Below are positions 9,158 through 19,182 of a stretch of DNA of 64,000 nucleotides, piece by piece. Origin of the DNA: Pectobacterium polaris (GTDB taxonomy: Bacteria > Pseudomonadota > Gammaproteobacteria > Enterobacterales > Enterobacteriaceae); assembly GCF_002307355.1 (NCBI RefSeq), contig NZ_CP017481.1, positions 2,294,001 to 2,358,000 on the forward strand, read 5' to 3'. The position numbers were made by a program, and so were the translations under genes. Positions within the stretch are counted from its first letter, which is position 1; each line of letters opens with the position of its first letter. The notes under the pieces are model-generated. The model saw nothing but the letters and a program-made list of their open reading frames with translations, did not search any database and was not told the origin of the DNA.

Positions 9158-10152
9158 TATCCTCGCCTCCTTGCCAGCCACACGAAACAGGGAGCGCCGA
9201 TTAGCGCCAGTACCGCGCCGGCAGGCAGTTCGCCCGGCCAGGCGAGCGCGCGGGCGAGCAGATCGGCCAGTAACATAAACGCTGCGCCCATCAGCATGCT
9301 CATGGGGAGCATCTTTCTCTGGTCGTAACCGATCCAGAAACGCGCCAGATGCGGTATTAACAGGCCGATAAACGCCACCGGGCCGGCGACGCTCACGCAG
9401 GCCCCCACCAGAATCAGCACGGCCAGATTGAGAATCAGGCGCAGACGACCTAAGTTGACGCCCAGCGTATGGGCGCTGACGTCACCGATGTTCAGCAGAT
9501 TAAGCTGATTCGCCAGCAGCAAGACAATCGGGGTGACAGTGATGACAAACGGGAAGAGTTGCCAGAATTCGACCCAGCGTGCGTGCGATACGCCACCCGC
9601 CAGCCAGTAAAAAATGCCATAGGCGTGATCTTCCGCCAGCAGGAGCGTAATCCGCGTTAAGGCCATGCACAGCGCGGAAAGTGCGACGCCCGCCAGGATC
9701 AGTCGATTGCGATCGAGCGTTTGTCGCCAGCCGCCGCCCGCAGCCATTACCATCAGCCAGCATAGGCCGCCACCGCAGGCGGCAACAAAGGCGATAGGGT
9801 AACCGGAGAGTGAAGAACTGAATGCGCTGGTCAGTGCCATCGCTAGCGCCGCGCCGCTGTTGATGCCGAGCAGAGAAGGAGAAGCCAGAGGATTATGGGT
9901 CAAGGTCTGAAGCAGGGCACCGGACAATGCCAGACTGGCACCGATCAGAACGGCAACCAGACTGCGTGGCAGACGCAGGTTGAGCACCAGCGCCTCGGGT
10001 AGTGAAGAGGACGATCCCGTTACCAGCGCTTTGATGGCACGCAAGGCGGGAATGGGGATCGCGGAATAACAGAACAGGCTAAGCCAAAACACGCCCAGCA
10101 GTACCGCTATCGGCAATCCCCAACGCCAGAATGGATGAAAACTTTTCTTCAT
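9157..10152 (-). CDS. fecC: Ferric citrate ABC transporter permease FecC
   Basis: Partner permease of FecD, 331 residues, with many hydrophobic helices and the family motifs THNPLASPSLLGINSGAALA and IPHLARFWIGYDQRKMLP. It forms the inner-membrane channel receiving iron from periplasmic FecB. The start ATG overlaps the fecB stop by one base (TAATG), as does its own stop with fecD, so the permeases are tightly coupled. Confidence 0.95.
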   Translation of the reverse strand: MKKSFHPFWRWGLPIAVLLGVFWLSLFCYSAIPIPALRAIKALVTGSSSSLPEALVLNLRLPRSLVAVLIGASLALSGALLQTLTHNPLASPSLLGINSGAALAMALTSAFSSSLSGYPIAFVAACGGGLCWLMVMAAGGGWRQTLDRNRLILAGVALSALCMALTRITLLLAEDHAYGIFYWLAGGVSHARWVEFWQLFPFVITVTPIVLLLANQLNLLNIGDVSAHTLGVNLGRLRLILNLAVLILVGACVSVAGPVAFIGLLIPHLARFWIGYDQRKMLPMSMLMGAAFMLLADLLARALAWPGELPAGAVLALIGAPCFVWLARRRG

Positions 10153-11066
10153 TATTGCTCGTTGCTGACGCTAACGGGCTGATGTTTAAAAATCTTCACC
10201 GTATCGCTGCCGATGCGTTCCGCTGCAAAAATGCCGCGCATCCGCGCCCAGGCGTTGCTATCAACGGCGGCAATCTGCTGTTTTTGCTGTGCTTCCAGCA
10301 GGTTCCAGAGCGTATCCTGCTGCCAGCGTTTCACAATACTTTCTTCACGATAATGCGTCACGATCAGCCACTGTGGGTTAATCGCCAGCAGCTGTTCCAG
10401 ATTGATGGAAGCCATCGGGGCGTTGTTGATCGGTTTTGGGACACTCAGGCCGAGTGCGGCCAGCACGCTGCCAGTGTAGGCATCGCTGGAGTACAGGTTA
10501 AACTGCTGCTCGCGTGAGGTACCGAAGACCACATTCGTGCCTTTGGGAAGCTGGGAGGCGTAGGCTTTCATCGTCTCACGATGCTGGGCGAGACGCGCCT
10601 GCATCGCGCTATCTTTCCCCAATACCTTGCCGATGATCTCCGCGGAGTGCAGGTTTTCTTCATAGGTTTCATTGCGCGACTTCAGCAGCAGCACCGGTGC
10701 AATCGCTTTCAGCGCCGTGTAAATGCCGCTATGACGGCTGCTGTCGGCGATAATCAAATCAGGTTTCAATGCGCTGATGGCTTCCAGACTCGGCTGAGCG
10801 CGTGTGCCTACGGAATGCCAGGGCTTAAGATGTTCACGGACTTCCGCCAGGATCCGGTCTGGATCGTTATCATCGGCGATGCCGACTGGGCTGACATCGA
10901 TCGCTGCCAGCGCATCGGCAAAAGACAGTTCCAGCACCACAACACGCTGAGGCGGCGTGTCGAGCGTAAAGGAACCTTGTTCATCCTGCACTGTTACCGC
11001 ATTGGCGCGGCTCAGTCCGAACAGACAAAGCGTGGTAATTAGTGCAATGCGAATTAGAGCAAACAT
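10152..11066 (-). CDS. fecB: Periplasmic ferric citrate-binding protein FecB
   Basis: Solute-binding protein of the Fec importer. It has a cleavable signal peptide (hydrophobic core followed by ANA, about residues 1-23) and the class III binding fold with a long connecting helix: N-lobe motifs PQRVVVLELSFADALAAIDVSPVGIADD and KPDLIIADSSRHSGIYTALKAIAPV. Length 304 against about 300 in E. coli. It passes iron to FecCD. Separated from fecA by an 90-base gap containing a strong hairpin. Confidence 0.95.
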   Translation of the reverse strand: MFALIRIALITTLCLFGLSRANAVTVQDEQGSFTLDTPPQRVVVLELSFADALAAIDVSPVGIADDNDPDRILAEVREHLKPWHSVGTRAQPSLEAISALKPDLIIADSSRHSGIYTALKAIAPVLLLKSRNETYEENLHSAEIIGKVLGKDSAMQARLAQHRETMKAYASQLPKGTNVVFGTSREQQFNLYSSDAYTGSVLAALGLSVPKPINNAPMASINLEQLLAINPQWLIVTHYREESIVKRWQQDTLWNLLEAQQKQQIAAVDSNAWARMRGIFAAERIGSDTVKIFKHQPVSVSNEQ

Positions 11067-11123
11067 AGCGTAACCCCATCAGTAGTCATTATTGTGATCG
11101 AATAAGTCACGATCGTTAGTCAG

Positions 11124-11141
11124 GCCGGGCCGTTGCCCGGC
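11124..11141 (-). terminator. fecA-fecB intergenic hairpin
   Basis: Perfect seven-base GC-rich inverted repeat GCCGGGC / GCCCGGC with a four-base loop, between the fecA stop and the fecB start. There is no T run after it, so it is more likely a partial terminator or an mRNA processing/stability element that lets fecA be expressed above fecBCDE. Confidence 0.5.
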
Positions 11142-11156
11142 GAGTGCGTATGGCGA

Positions 11157-13505
11157 TCAGAATTTCAGCGAGCCTTGCATATAGAAGGTGCGGGGCTGAC
11201 CGGCATAAATCCCTTTGTTGTTGTCATCGCTGTTCGAGCGCGTGTAGTAGTCGTGGTCGAACAGGTTTTTCACACCAAAGGCCAGATTGAGGTCAGAGAA
11301 TTGCGGGCCAAAGTCGTAGGCCGCGCGTGCGCCCCACAGCATAAAGCCGGGGATACGTCCGGCGCTGCCATCGGCGCTTTCGGCAACGGTGTTGGCGTTA
11401 TCGGCGAACTGGCTGGATTGGAACTCGCTGTTCAGGTTGAACGTCCAGTTGCCCGGCTGATAATCGACGCCGAATCCTCCCCGGTGTTTTGAAGAGAAGG
11501 GCACCTGATTACCGTAGGTATCGCCCGCTTCGCGAATTTCAGCATTCACATAGGAATAGCGCGCATAAACCGACACCGCATCTAAGCGAGGTGACAGCTC
11601 GGCGAGGTGATAACGAGCCTGCGTTTCCAGCCCAGAATGGCGGGTTTTCCCCCGCGTGGTGACGGTGTTGTTGGTCTGATTGGAGTCATACTGGTTATTG
11701 AAGTTAACCAGAAAAACGCCCATTTCTGCCGTCAGCGCGCCGTCGTCGTAGCGGGAACCAACTTCCCAGGTGCGCGCTTTTTCTGGTTCCACTTTGCCGC
11801 TTTGAGCAGCCTTGCCAATTCGGCTGTACTGTACGGTGCCGAATGATCCTTCGGTGTTTGCATAAAGATTCCAACTCTCGTTAACGTGGTAGAGCACGTT
11901 CAAGGCGGGCAGCGGGGCGTTGTAGCTGACGGCTTCGCCTGTGCCTTTCAGCGTGTTGTCCTGATGAGATTTGATGTGCTCAAAGCGCATTCCCGGCGTA
12001 ATCGTCCAGTTGCCGATATCAACGCGGTCGTCGATGTACCAGGCGTGTGCCTCTGTACCCGCGCGGGTTTCGCGGTCGATAGGGCTGCTGGCGCTTGGCA
12101 GCGTTTTGCTGGCGGTGCTGGTGAAATAACGCACCTCATGGGTGGATTCGCTGACATAGCGGTAGCCGACGCCCACTTCATGAGCGGAAGATCCGAGGGT
12201 AAAACTTTGGCTGTAGCGCGGTTCGATGCCACGTACCCAATATTCGCGTGGCGACAGGGTAATGATCGAATTCTGTTCCAGATAGCCGCTGCGCAGCGTA
12301 CGTGTGTAGAAGCCCTGAATATTGAATTTATGCTGCTGATCCGGCTGGTATTGATAGCCCAGACTGGCAAGTTGACGACGTCCCCAGAAGCGATCGTACG
12401 GGCGCGTTGACTGCCAGCGATCCGCATTGTAATCGGCACGCGACAGACCGCCCGGCATATCGGCGCTGCCATCGTAATATTGCAGCAGGCTGTTAAAGGT
12501 ATGCACGTCGTTTGGCGCGTAGCGGCTTTTCAGCATCACGTCGTCAATGCGCGTCGCGCTGTGTTCGCGCCAGTCGCTACCGCGCGTGCCGGAATAGAGC
12601 AGCGCCGAGCCAAAACCGTTATCCGCCGTGCCGCCAACCAGCAGATTGTGCGTTTCTTTCGGGTTGTGCTGTGAAGATGTCGGGCTGTGTTGACCTTCTA
12701 CGCCAGCGCTAATGCCAAACTCTTTCGGGATCGCCCGGGTGACGAAGTTCACGACGCCGCCGACGCTTTGTGGCCCGTAGCGCACGGCACCGCCGCCGCG
12801 CACGACATCAATGGCGTCCATATTGCCAAGCGAAATGGGCGCGAGGGAAAGTTGCGGCTGACCGTAGGGCGCAAACGGCACCGGAATGCCGTCCATCAGC
12901 ACGGTGGAACGGCTGGCGAGGCGTGGGCTGAGACCGCGAATACCAAAGTTCATGGCCAGATCGTGGCTGCCTGTGCCGTTATTTTCTGGCGCATACACGC
13001 CCGGCATACGGTTTAAGACATCGCGCATGGTGGTGGCTCCGGTCTTGGCGAAGTCCTCACGACGGATCACATCGCGTGCGCCCGCGTGTTCAAAGACGTC
13101 ATTTTCACGCGCTTCACCCAGCCAGTCGCCGACGACCGTCAGCGTTTCTTCCGCTGCCGCAGGGATTGGTTCCAGCGTCCAGGCGTTATCGCCCAGCGAT
13201 TTCAGTTGTAGACCGCTACCCGCCAGCAGGGCTTTCAGGCCGCCATCAACGGTGTAGTCGCCATGCAGACCGTTGCTGCGTTTTCCCTGCGTCAGGCTAG
13301 CATCGACCGACAGCGTAATCCCGCTGCGGACGGCATAGTGGTTGAGCGCTTTGTCTAACTCACCAGCAGCAATATCGTAGCGTACGGTGGCGGGAGCCGT
13401 CGCCGCGTGGGCCATCCCTGTCGTGAGACCGACTGTCGACAGCAGGCTGAGCTGTATCGCCATGGCTAAAGGGGTTGCTTTACGAAAGGCGCGTAAGAGC
13501 GTCAT
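11157..13505 (-). CDS. fecA: TonB-dependent ferric citrate receptor FecA
   Basis: Outer-membrane transporter and signal transducer for ferric dicitrate, 782 residues (E. coli 774). A signal peptide ends near residue 34 (MAHA). Residues about 40-113 form the N-terminal signalling (STN) domain that contacts FecR, present only in transducing receptors. The TonB box lies near 119-126 (EETLTVVG), followed by the plug ([22 protein letters not shown]) and a 22-strand barrel ending in a terminal Phe. A GGAG ribosome site precedes the ATG. Expression should depend on FecI; see the promoter at 13538-13595. Confidence 0.96.
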   Translation of the reverse strand: MTLLRAFRKATPLAMAIQLSLLSTVGLTTGMAHAATAPATVRYDIAAGELDKALNHYAVRSGITLSVDASLTQGKRSNGLHGDYTVDGGLKALLAGSGLQLKSLGDNAWTLEPIPAAAEETLTVVGDWLGEARENDVFEHAGARDVIRREDFAKTGATTMRDVLNRMPGVYAPENNGTGSHDLAMNFGIRGLSPRLASRSTVLMDGIPVPFAPYGQPQLSLAPISLGNMDAIDVVRGGGAVRYGPQSVGGVVNFVTRAIPKEFGISAGVEGQHSPTSSQHNPKETHNLLVGGTADNGFGSALLYSGTRGSDWREHSATRIDDVMLKSRYAPNDVHTFNSLLQYYDGSADMPGGLSRADYNADRWQSTRPYDRFWGRRQLASLGYQYQPDQQHKFNIQGFYTRTLRSGYLEQNSIITLSPREYWVRGIEPRYSQSFTLGSSAHEVGVGYRYVSESTHEVRYFTSTASKTLPSASSPIDRETRAGTEAHAWYIDDRVDIGNWTITPGMRFEHIKSHQDNTLKGTGEAVSYNAPLPALNVLYHVNESWNLYANTEGSFGTVQYSRIGKAAQSGKVEPEKARTWEVGSRYDDGALTAEMGVFLVNFNNQYDSNQTNNTVTTRGKTRHSGLETQARYHLAELSPRLDAVSVYARYSYVNAEIREAGDTYGNQVPFSSKHRGGFGVDYQPGNWTFNLNSEFQSSQFADNANTVAESADGSAGRIPGFMLWGARAAYDFGPQFSDLNLAFGVKNLFDHDYYTRSNSDDNNKGIYAGQPRTFYMQGSLKF

Positions 13506-13537
13506 AACATCTCCATCATCATTTTTGTTCTATACAC

Positions 13538-13595
13538 CTAAGTCGAACGAGAGGGAGAAAAAGGACAATCAAGAATGATAATTTTTTTCGTTATC
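13538..13595 (-). promoter_or_regulatory. Probable FecI-dependent fecA promoter with Fur-like sequence
   Basis: Read on the minus strand this segment contains GATTGTCCTTTTT followed by CTCTCGTTCGACT, which closely matches my memory of the E. coli fecA promoter and its downstream element, including spacing before the ATG. Just upstream lies GATAACG-A/T run-ATTATC, a partial Fur-box-like inverted repeat. The assignment rests on recalled sequence, not an alignment. Confidence 0.6.
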
Positions 13596-13597
13596 GT

Positions 13598-14554
13598 TTA
13601 GTTTGCGGGAAGGATATTGACCCAGTAACGAGTAATGTACTGAATCTTAACGGGAAGTGTTTTCTCGATAACCTGTAACACCGTATCGGTATTTTTCAGC
13701 GGGAAGGTGCCGCTTAACCGCAGCGTCGCGACCTCCGGGCTACAGCGCAGCACGCCATGACGGTAGCGCGATAGTGTCGCTATCACGTCGCCGAGCGGCT
13801 TATTGCTGAAACTGAGAATGCCCTGCGCCCAGTTGCTGTCTTCTTCCTCTGCGGATTGGATTTCACCCAGCTCCCGTGCACTGAAGCGCAGGCTTTCGCC
13901 CTGCCGCACGATGCGCTCTTGAGTCGGATCTTCTGCCAGTACGACTTTTACCGCATGGTGTTGCACGCTCAGTAGCGTGCTGTCGGCTTCCTGACGGACC
14001 GTAAATTCAGTGCCGAGTGCAGTCAGTTGCCCGTGTCGTGTCTGCACGTAGAAAGGGCGACGGCTGGCATCCTGTCCGGTGGTAATGGCGATTTCGCCGT
14101 ACCAGAGGTGAATACGCCGCTGCTGTGGATCGAAGCGAACATCGACGGCGCTGTCGGTGTTCAGCGAAAGCAGTGTCCCGTCTTCCAGACGCTGCTGACG
14201 GATGGCACCTTTAGCCGTGGTGTAATCGGCTCGCAGACCCGTTCCGGTGTCGGAGCGCCAAAGCTGCCACCCGCCGCCAACGCCTAACAGCAGTAAAAGA
14301 CCTTTCATCACTCTGCGACGGGTGAGCTGGGTATCCTGAAGGGCGCGGTGGGCGACGTTGCCGGGCACGACATTCATCTGGCTGCGCAGATTTTCTACCT
14401 GCGACCAGGCCCACTGGTGATCCCCATTTTGCTCATACCACTGCTGCCATTTCTCGGTTTGCTGGAGACTCACGCGTTCGTCGCTCAGTACCGCATACCA
14501 ATGTGAGGCGGAGCGCAGGGCCTGACGTTGAGAATCGGTCAGCGGGAGGCTCAC
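13598..14554 (-). CDS. fecR: Transmembrane anti-sigma/sigma regulator FecR
   Basis: Inner-membrane protein that receives the citrate-loaded FecA signal in the periplasm and activates FecI in the cytoplasm. The N-terminal cytoplasmic part ([15 protein letters not shown]) is followed by one membrane helix (about residues 78-95, [11 protein letters not shown]) and the periplasmic FecR domain ending in [16 protein letters not shown] longer frame reaches 14584, but a GTG at 14554 overlaps the fecI stop as GTGA and gives 318 residues, against 317 in E. coli, so this start is chosen. Confidence 0.93.
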   Translation of the reverse strand: MSLPLTDSQRQALRSASHWYAVLSDERVSLQQTEKWQQWYEQNGDHQWAWSQVENLRSQMNVVPGNVAHRALQDTQLTRRRVMKGLLLLLGVGGGWQLWRSDTGTGLRADYTTAKGAIRQQRLEDGTLLSLNTDSAVDVRFDPQQRRIHLWYGEIAITTGQDASRRPFYVQTRHGQLTALGTEFTVRQEADSTLLSVQHHAVKVVLAEDPTQERIVRQGESLRFSARELGEIQSAEEEDSNWAQGILSFSNKPLGDVIATLSRYRHGVLRCSPEVATLRLSGTFPLKNTDTVLQVIEKTLPVKIQYITRYWVNILPAN

Positions 14555-15075
14555 AGCCCATGCTCCAGACGGAACAGCAGGCAATGCTCGGTGGCCTTGG
14601 CAACGTACTTTTTGACGGAGCTGACGGAGACATTTAGTCGCGTAGCGATCTCGCCGTAGGCCATGCCGTCAAGCTGGGAAAGCAAAAACGCCTGTCGTGC
14701 TTTGTGGCTCAGGCCATCGAGCATGAGATCCACCTGCTGGAGCGTCTCAAGCTGCTGTTGCTGAATTTCCGGTGAGGGCGCAAGCGCTTCTGGCAACTGC
14801 GCCAGCCTGTCCAGATAGGCTTTCTCCAGCGCATTGCGGCGGAAGAGATCGACCATCACGCGCTTGGCAACGGTACACAGAAACGATTTAGGATCGCGGA
14901 TTGTGGTCAGCGACTCGCCGTTCATCACGCGCAGGAAGGTGTCCTGAGCAATATCATCGGCATCAAAAGAGGATTGGAGCTTGCCCGTTAGCCAGTGCTT
15001 CAGCCAGCCGTGATGCGAACCATAGAGTGATTCAAGCGTCAGTTCAGCAGAGGGAGTGGCGTGGTCAGATATCAT
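14551..15075 (-). CDS. fecI: ECF sigma factor FecI
   Basis: Extracytoplasmic-function sigma factor directing RNA polymerase to fecA. Region 2 ([27 protein letters not shown]) and region 4 ([23 protein letters not shown], a helix-turn-helix) are intact. The open frame extends to 15108, but the ATG at 15075 gives 174 residues beginning [12 protein letters not shown], aligned with the 173-residue E. coli protein. It is the first gene of fecIR and lies behind a Fur-like box at 15131-15149, so iron should repress it. Confidence 0.94.
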   Translation of the reverse strand: MISDHATPSAELTLESLYGSHHGWLKHWLTGKLQSSFDADDIAQDTFLRVMNGESLTTIRDPKSFLCTVAKRVMVDLFRRNALEKAYLDRLAQLPEALAPSPEIQQQQLETLQQVDLMLDGLSHKARQAFLLSQLDGMAYGEIATRLNVSVSSVKKYVAKATEHCLLFRLEHGL

Positions 15076-15130
15076 GGGCAGAAATAGAAAAAACGTATCG
15101 ACGGTCAATAATAGGGCTCCATGTTAATAT

Positions 15131-15149
15131 GATAATGGTTCTCATTACA
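15131..15149 (-). promoter_or_regulatory. Fur box upstream of fecI
   Basis: GATAATGGTTCTCATTAC matches the classic 19-base Fur consensus (GATAATGATAATCATTATC) at most positions and sits 56 bases before the fecI start, the expected location for iron repression of fecIR. Confidence 0.75.
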
Positions 15150-15373
15150 ATTAAATCACAGAGCGACAGTGATAAGAAAAAAGTGATAGAAAGCAACTGG
15201 CTGTTTTTTAAGGTAAATAGGAAAGCAAATAGCGATGTTGCTTTTTCCTGAGAGGCGCTGCGGAATCCGACGGTTCGGGTGTCTTAAAATCAGAATTATT
15301 TGAGATATCGATAGATTGTCGGGAAGGGTTGTGTGCTATGTTGGATTTCTCATAATGATGCTGCGTCGCTACT

Positions 15374-16996
15374 ATGAAAAAAAGCCTGCTAGCCTATTTT
15401 CAAACGCTCTATTTTAAGAAAAGTTTTTTCTTATTATCTTCCAGCCTGCTTTTTATTCTGGCTTCACTTTTTGCGTTGGTGCTTACGGTTTATTCAACGT
15501 TTACGCTCAGACAGTTTGAACACGAAGTTGATGATTTTTCTAACGTCACGGTTGAACATGCTGGGAAAATCATTCTACAGGCGACCTCCGCACTCGATAT
15601 TTTAGAAAAAAAGTTTCCACCTTATTGTGATGATTTGCATTTAGGTTTACTGCGTAAGAACGCTTACGACAATGATTATATTCAGGATGTGGTTTATATC
15701 GATGGGAATCGCCTCCGCTGCTCTTCGATGATGAGCGAAATTAATTCGGTGTTTCTTCCATCGCCCGATTTTCACTATAAAAATAGCTATAATATTTGGT
15801 ACAAAATTGAAAGTCCGCTGAATAGAAATAAGCCGATGATTTATGTTGGCGCAACGCGTCATCTTGTGGTGTTGAATCCGCGTTCATTTCTGGATGTTCC
15901 TTCCTACAGCTATAATATCCAATATGCATTGCTGGAAAAAAATAAGGGAGATGGACGCGTTATTCTATCGGATTTAATGACTGATGATATTTATTCTCGT
16001 CTGGTCGTCGGGGAGAATAACCCTGATAAGTTTTATATTGGCGATAAATACTACGTTCTGAAACCGATACCGGATAGCGATCTTGCTCTGGTGGTGAGTG
16101 CGGATCAATCCACATCCCTCTCATTTTATCTGAAGATTTTTTTCTCTGCTTTGCCCATTTTTCTGCTGATTTCCCTGATTCTGTCAATCCTTATCTCCAG
16201 AAAGTCGCTGACAATTCAGAGTCCGCTCTATGTTCTCAAGCAGGCGCTGAGGCAAAAAGAGTTTGAATTGCATTATCAGCCGATTATTAAATTGGATACT
16301 GCTCAGGTCGTGGGATGTGAAGCGCTGATACGCTGGCGTCATTCGGATGGTAACCTGATTACGCCAGACTCTTTTATTCCCATGATTCGTCAGGTTGGGT
16401 TGATGAAAGAGTTAACCTTGTTCGTCATTAATGAGGCGCTACAAACAGCCAGTGTACTGAAGAAAAGTGACCCTGACATGTTTGTCTCTATCAATCTTGA
16501 GGCGGCCGAATTTGAGGATATGTCCGTTTTCAATTATCTCGTGGAGCAGGTTGCCATATACGATCTCGATGGTGCCAATGTTAATGTCGAATTAACTGAA
16601 TCATCCATGATTGAACCCCGGAAAGCAGCACCGATGGTGGAGCTGTATCAACAACAAGGCATTGATGTTGCCATTGATGATTTTGGTACCGGCTATTCGG
16701 GGCTGTCGTATCTTGAGCGGGTAAAAGCCAATAAGCTTAAAATCGACAAGTCCTTTGTTGGGAATATTAGTGTCCATTCACCGACTGATATTGTGCTGTC
16801 TCATATTGTCAGCATGGCGCACTGCCTTAATCTGCATATTGTTGCCGAAGGAGTTGAGACTACGGCTCAGGAAGCCTATCTGAAAAGCCTTGGCGTCGCT
16901 TATGCGCAGGGCTGGCTGTATTCCAAAGCGCTAACGCAAGAAGCACTGATTACGTTTCTGGCGGAAAAAGATGAAACAGGGTCGGATGCGTCGTAA
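15374..16996 (+). CDS. CSS-motif EAL-domain cyclic-di-GMP phosphodiesterase
   Basis: Inner-membrane protein expected to hydrolyse c-di-GMP to pGpG. Helix 1 (about 17-41) and helix 2 (about 251-275) bracket a periplasmic CSS domain with Cys85 and the CSS motif at 116-118; in E. coli relatives these cysteines give redox (DsbA/DsbB) control. The cytoplasmic EAL domain starts near 285. Catalytic features are present: CEALIRW (Glu316), NLEAAEF, VELTESSM, DDFGTGYS, KIDKSFV, VAEGVET and YAQGWLYS, so it should be active. The start ATG has no strong ribosome site. It is separated from both neighbours and may counter the SiaD-like cyclase at 20.9 kb. Confidence 0.9.
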   Translation: MKKSLLAYFQTLYFKKSFFLLSSSLLFILASLFALVLTVYSTFTLRQFEHEVDDFSNVTVEHAGKIILQATSALDILEKKFPPYCDDLHLGLLRKNAYDNDYIQDVVYIDGNRLRCSSMMSEINSVFLPSPDFHYKNSYNIWYKIESPLNRNKPMIYVGATRHLVVLNPRSFLDVPSYSYNIQYALLEKNKGDGRVILSDLMTDDIYSRLVVGENNPDKFYIGDKYYVLKPIPDSDLALVVSADQSTSLSFYLKIFFSALPIFLLISLILSILISRKSLTIQSPLYVLKQALRQKEFELHYQPIIKLDTAQVVGCEALIRWRHSDGNLITPDSFIPMIRQVGLMKELTLFVINEALQTASVLKKSDPDMFVSINLEAAEFEDMSVFNYLVEQVAIYDLDGANVNVELTESSMIEPRKAAPMVELYQQQGIDVAIDDFGTGYSGLSYLERVKANKLKIDKSFVGNISVHSPTDIVLSHIVSMAHCLNLHIVAEGVETTAQEAYLKSLGVAYAQGWLYSKALTQEALITFLAEKDETGSDAS

Positions 16997-17116
16997 AGTC
17001 ACGATAAACGCGGCTTCACTATCAAAAATACGCATAAAAGGGTAAAATATCGAAAATATGGTAGTTACCTAATGATATTTATTACTTTTTTATTGTGAAT
17101 TTTTCAGGAGTTTATC

Positions 17117-17458
17117 ATGCAACAGTTGCCTCATTGTCCAAAATGCAGTTCTGAATATACCTGGCAAGAGGGCGAAATTCTTAACTGCCCAGAATGCGGA
17201 AATGAGTGGTCGGCGGCAGGCGATGCGCCAGCGCAGGATGACGGTTTAGTCGTGAAAGATGCTAACGGCAATCTGCTGGCGGATGGCGATACAGTAACGG
17301 TCATTAAAGACCTGAAAGTAAAAGGCAGCTCAACGCCGCTGAAAATCGGTACCCGCGTGAAGGGCATTCGTCTGGTGGAAGGCGATCACAATATTGATTG
17401 TAAAATCGACGGTTTCGGCCCGATGAAGCTGAAGTCCGAGTTTGTGAAGAAGAACTGA
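17117..17458 (+). CDS. yjdM: PhnA-family zinc-ribbon protein YjdM
   Basis: 113-residue protein with an N-terminal zinc ribbon (CPKCSSEY and CPECGNEW, two CxxC knuckles at about residues 8-11 and 25-28) and a C-terminal SH3-like PhnA domain ([25 protein letters not shown]). It matches E. coli YjdM, formerly called PhnA, across its length. Despite the name it is not a proven phosphonoacetate hydrolase; its role is uncertain. An AGGAG ribosome site precedes the ATG. Confidence 0.92.
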   Translation: MQQLPHCPKCSSEYTWQEGEILNCPECGNEWSAAGDAPAQDDGLVVKDANGNLLADGDTVTVIKDLKVKGSSTPLKIGTRVKGIRLVEGDHNIDCKIDGFGPMKLKSEFVKKN

Positions 17459-17596
17459 TCCGGATGTGGTGACATACGCGTCGGTCTTCTATTTGATCGG
17501 CGCGCTGCATTTTTTCACCTCTGGCTGGTTTTTTCACATCAGACAATCCTTTACCATAGCCTGTATTGATTTCTTACCTGGCTATACGGATATCTG

Positions 17597-18667
17597 ATGC
17601 GTCATTTGGTTCGTTTTCTCCCTCTGCTCGTTTTGCTCTCGGCCTGTAGCAGTCAGCCGGCCCCTCCTCCCGCAGAAGCGCCTTCAGGTAATCCTTTTAA
17701 AGGTGGCTTCCTGCTTGAACCCGCACACAATGTCCATCCGCTAGGCGGTGATTTTGCGACTAACCCGGCTACCGCACGGTTTGTCGAGAAAATGGTGCTG
17801 GAGCACGGCTTTAACCGCCAGCAACTGCATGATGTGCTGGTGCAGGCGAAAAGTCTGGATTGGGTGATCCGTCTGATGGATAAACAAGCCCCGACATCGC
17901 GCCCGCCTTCAGGGCCGAACGGATCTTGGAACCGCTACCGCAATCAGTTTATTACGCCAGACAACGTGCAGAACGGCGTGGCGTTCTGGAATCAGTATCA
18001 GGATGCGCTACAGCGCGCTCAGAACATTTACGGCGTCCCGCCTGAGATCATCGTCGGTATTATTGGCGTTGAAACCCGCTGGGGCAGAGTGATGGGGAAA
18101 ACGCGCATCATTGATGCATTGGCAACGCTGGCGTTTGATTACCCGCGACGTGCCGATTACTTTGCGGGCGAGCTGGAAACCTTCCTGCTGATGGCGCGTA
18201 AAGAAGGAAACGATCCGCTCAGCCTGCGCGGCTCGTACGCGGGCGCGATGGGCTATGGGCAGTTTATGCCGTCATCATTCAAGAACTACGCGGTGGATTT
18301 CGACGGCAACGGACATACCAACCTGTGGGATCCGGTGGACGCGATTGGCAGCGTAGCCAATTATTTCAAAGCACACGGATGGGTGAAAGGCGCCCCTGTG
18401 GCGGTGCAGGCAAATGGTCAGGCTCCGCTGCTCCCGAACGGTTTTAATACCCGCTACTCGCTCACGGAACTACAGGCCGCGGGTTTAACGCCACAGCATT
18501 CGCTGGCGGGATACAGTGAAGCCAGCCTGCTGCGGCTGGACATCGGCACGGGTTACCAATACTGGTACGGACTGCCGAACTTCTACACCATCACGCGCTA
18601 CAACCACAGCACGCACTATGCGATGGCTGTGTGGCAGCTAGGCGAAGCTGTAGGCCGCGCGCGCTAG
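17597..18667 (+). CDS. mltB: Membrane-bound lytic murein transglycosylase B
   Basis: Outer-membrane lipoprotein that cleaves peptidoglycan glycan strands to 1,6-anhydromuropeptides. The signal ends in lipobox LLSAC (Cys17). The catalytic domain carries GVETRWGR with the catalytic Glu159 (Glu162 in E. coli), then SYAGAMGYGQFMPSSF and DFDGNGHTNLWDPVDAIGSVANYF, all family hallmarks. Length 356 against 361 in E. coli. Monocistronic in this window. Confidence 0.95.
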   Translation: MRHLVRFLPLLVLLSACSSQPAPPPAEAPSGNPFKGGFLLEPAHNVHPLGGDFATNPATARFVEKMVLEHGFNRQQLHDVLVQAKSLDWVIRLMDKQAPTSRPPSGPNGSWNRYRNQFITPDNVQNGVAFWNQYQDALQRAQNIYGVPPEIIVGIIGVETRWGRVMGKTRIIDALATLAFDYPRRADYFAGELETFLLMARKEGNDPLSLRGSYAGAMGYGQFMPSSFKNYAVDFDGNGHTNLWDPVDAIGSVANYFKAHGWVKGAPVAVQANGQAPLLPNGFNTRYSLTELQAAGLTPQHSLAGYSEASLLRLDIGTGYQYWYGLPNFYTITRYNHSTHYAMAVWQLGEAVGRAR

Positions 18668-19182
18668 GGTCAGGGCTATTAAATTTTGTGGCTTGCTAAT
18701 AACGGCTGACCCCAATCTCAGGGCTGTTTCTCATACACAGTGTGGGATGCCAGCAGGATTGACTGTTATCGGGCGTAAAAATTATGCAGCGGTGGGCATG
18801 ACCGCCGAGTGAGCGGCATGGATGCCGCGAAAGCCAGTGCCGCGTCTGGAACGCGTCACTGGTGGCTCGATTAGCTGTCATGAACACCGATGGCATCGCG
18901 TAGCGACATAATTTAGCCAAAAGCCGGGGTTCATAGGGGGCTGGTGTTTGAGCCCCCTATGTCGGGCGCGTGCGACGAAGTAGCATGAGAATAACGGTAT
19001 TGTTGCGCACGAAACGGTCTCTGAACTTGCATAAAGATGTGACCCCGAGAATCCTAATCCTCCCTTTGCCTCCAATTTTCCCTGAATCACCCTCAATACA
19101 ATCCGCATAGACACCAGCAACAACCTCGTTGGACTATTCCTGCATAGGGTTCTTCCTATGGCGCCGCAAACCGAGGCAATAA
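18668..19182. other. Structured non-coding region with inverted repeats
   Basis: About 515 bases without a credible gene. It contains a perfect 10-base inverted repeat ATAGGGGGCT / AGCCCCCTAT at 18933-18960 (eight-base loop), GCGGCA / TGCCGC near 18813-18828, and CCAGTG / CACTGG arms around 18834-18863 enclosing CGCGT / ACGCG. The dense palindromes look like a dispersed repeat or a decayed mobile-element remnant rather than a gene; a 74-codon minus-strand frame through it (18696-18920) probably reflects repeat sequence. I could not match it to a named family. Confidence 0.4.

Noticed and set aside
18696..18920. 74-codon minus-strand frame
   Set aside because: Lies over palindromic repeat sequence; looks like repeat-derived translation rather than a gene.
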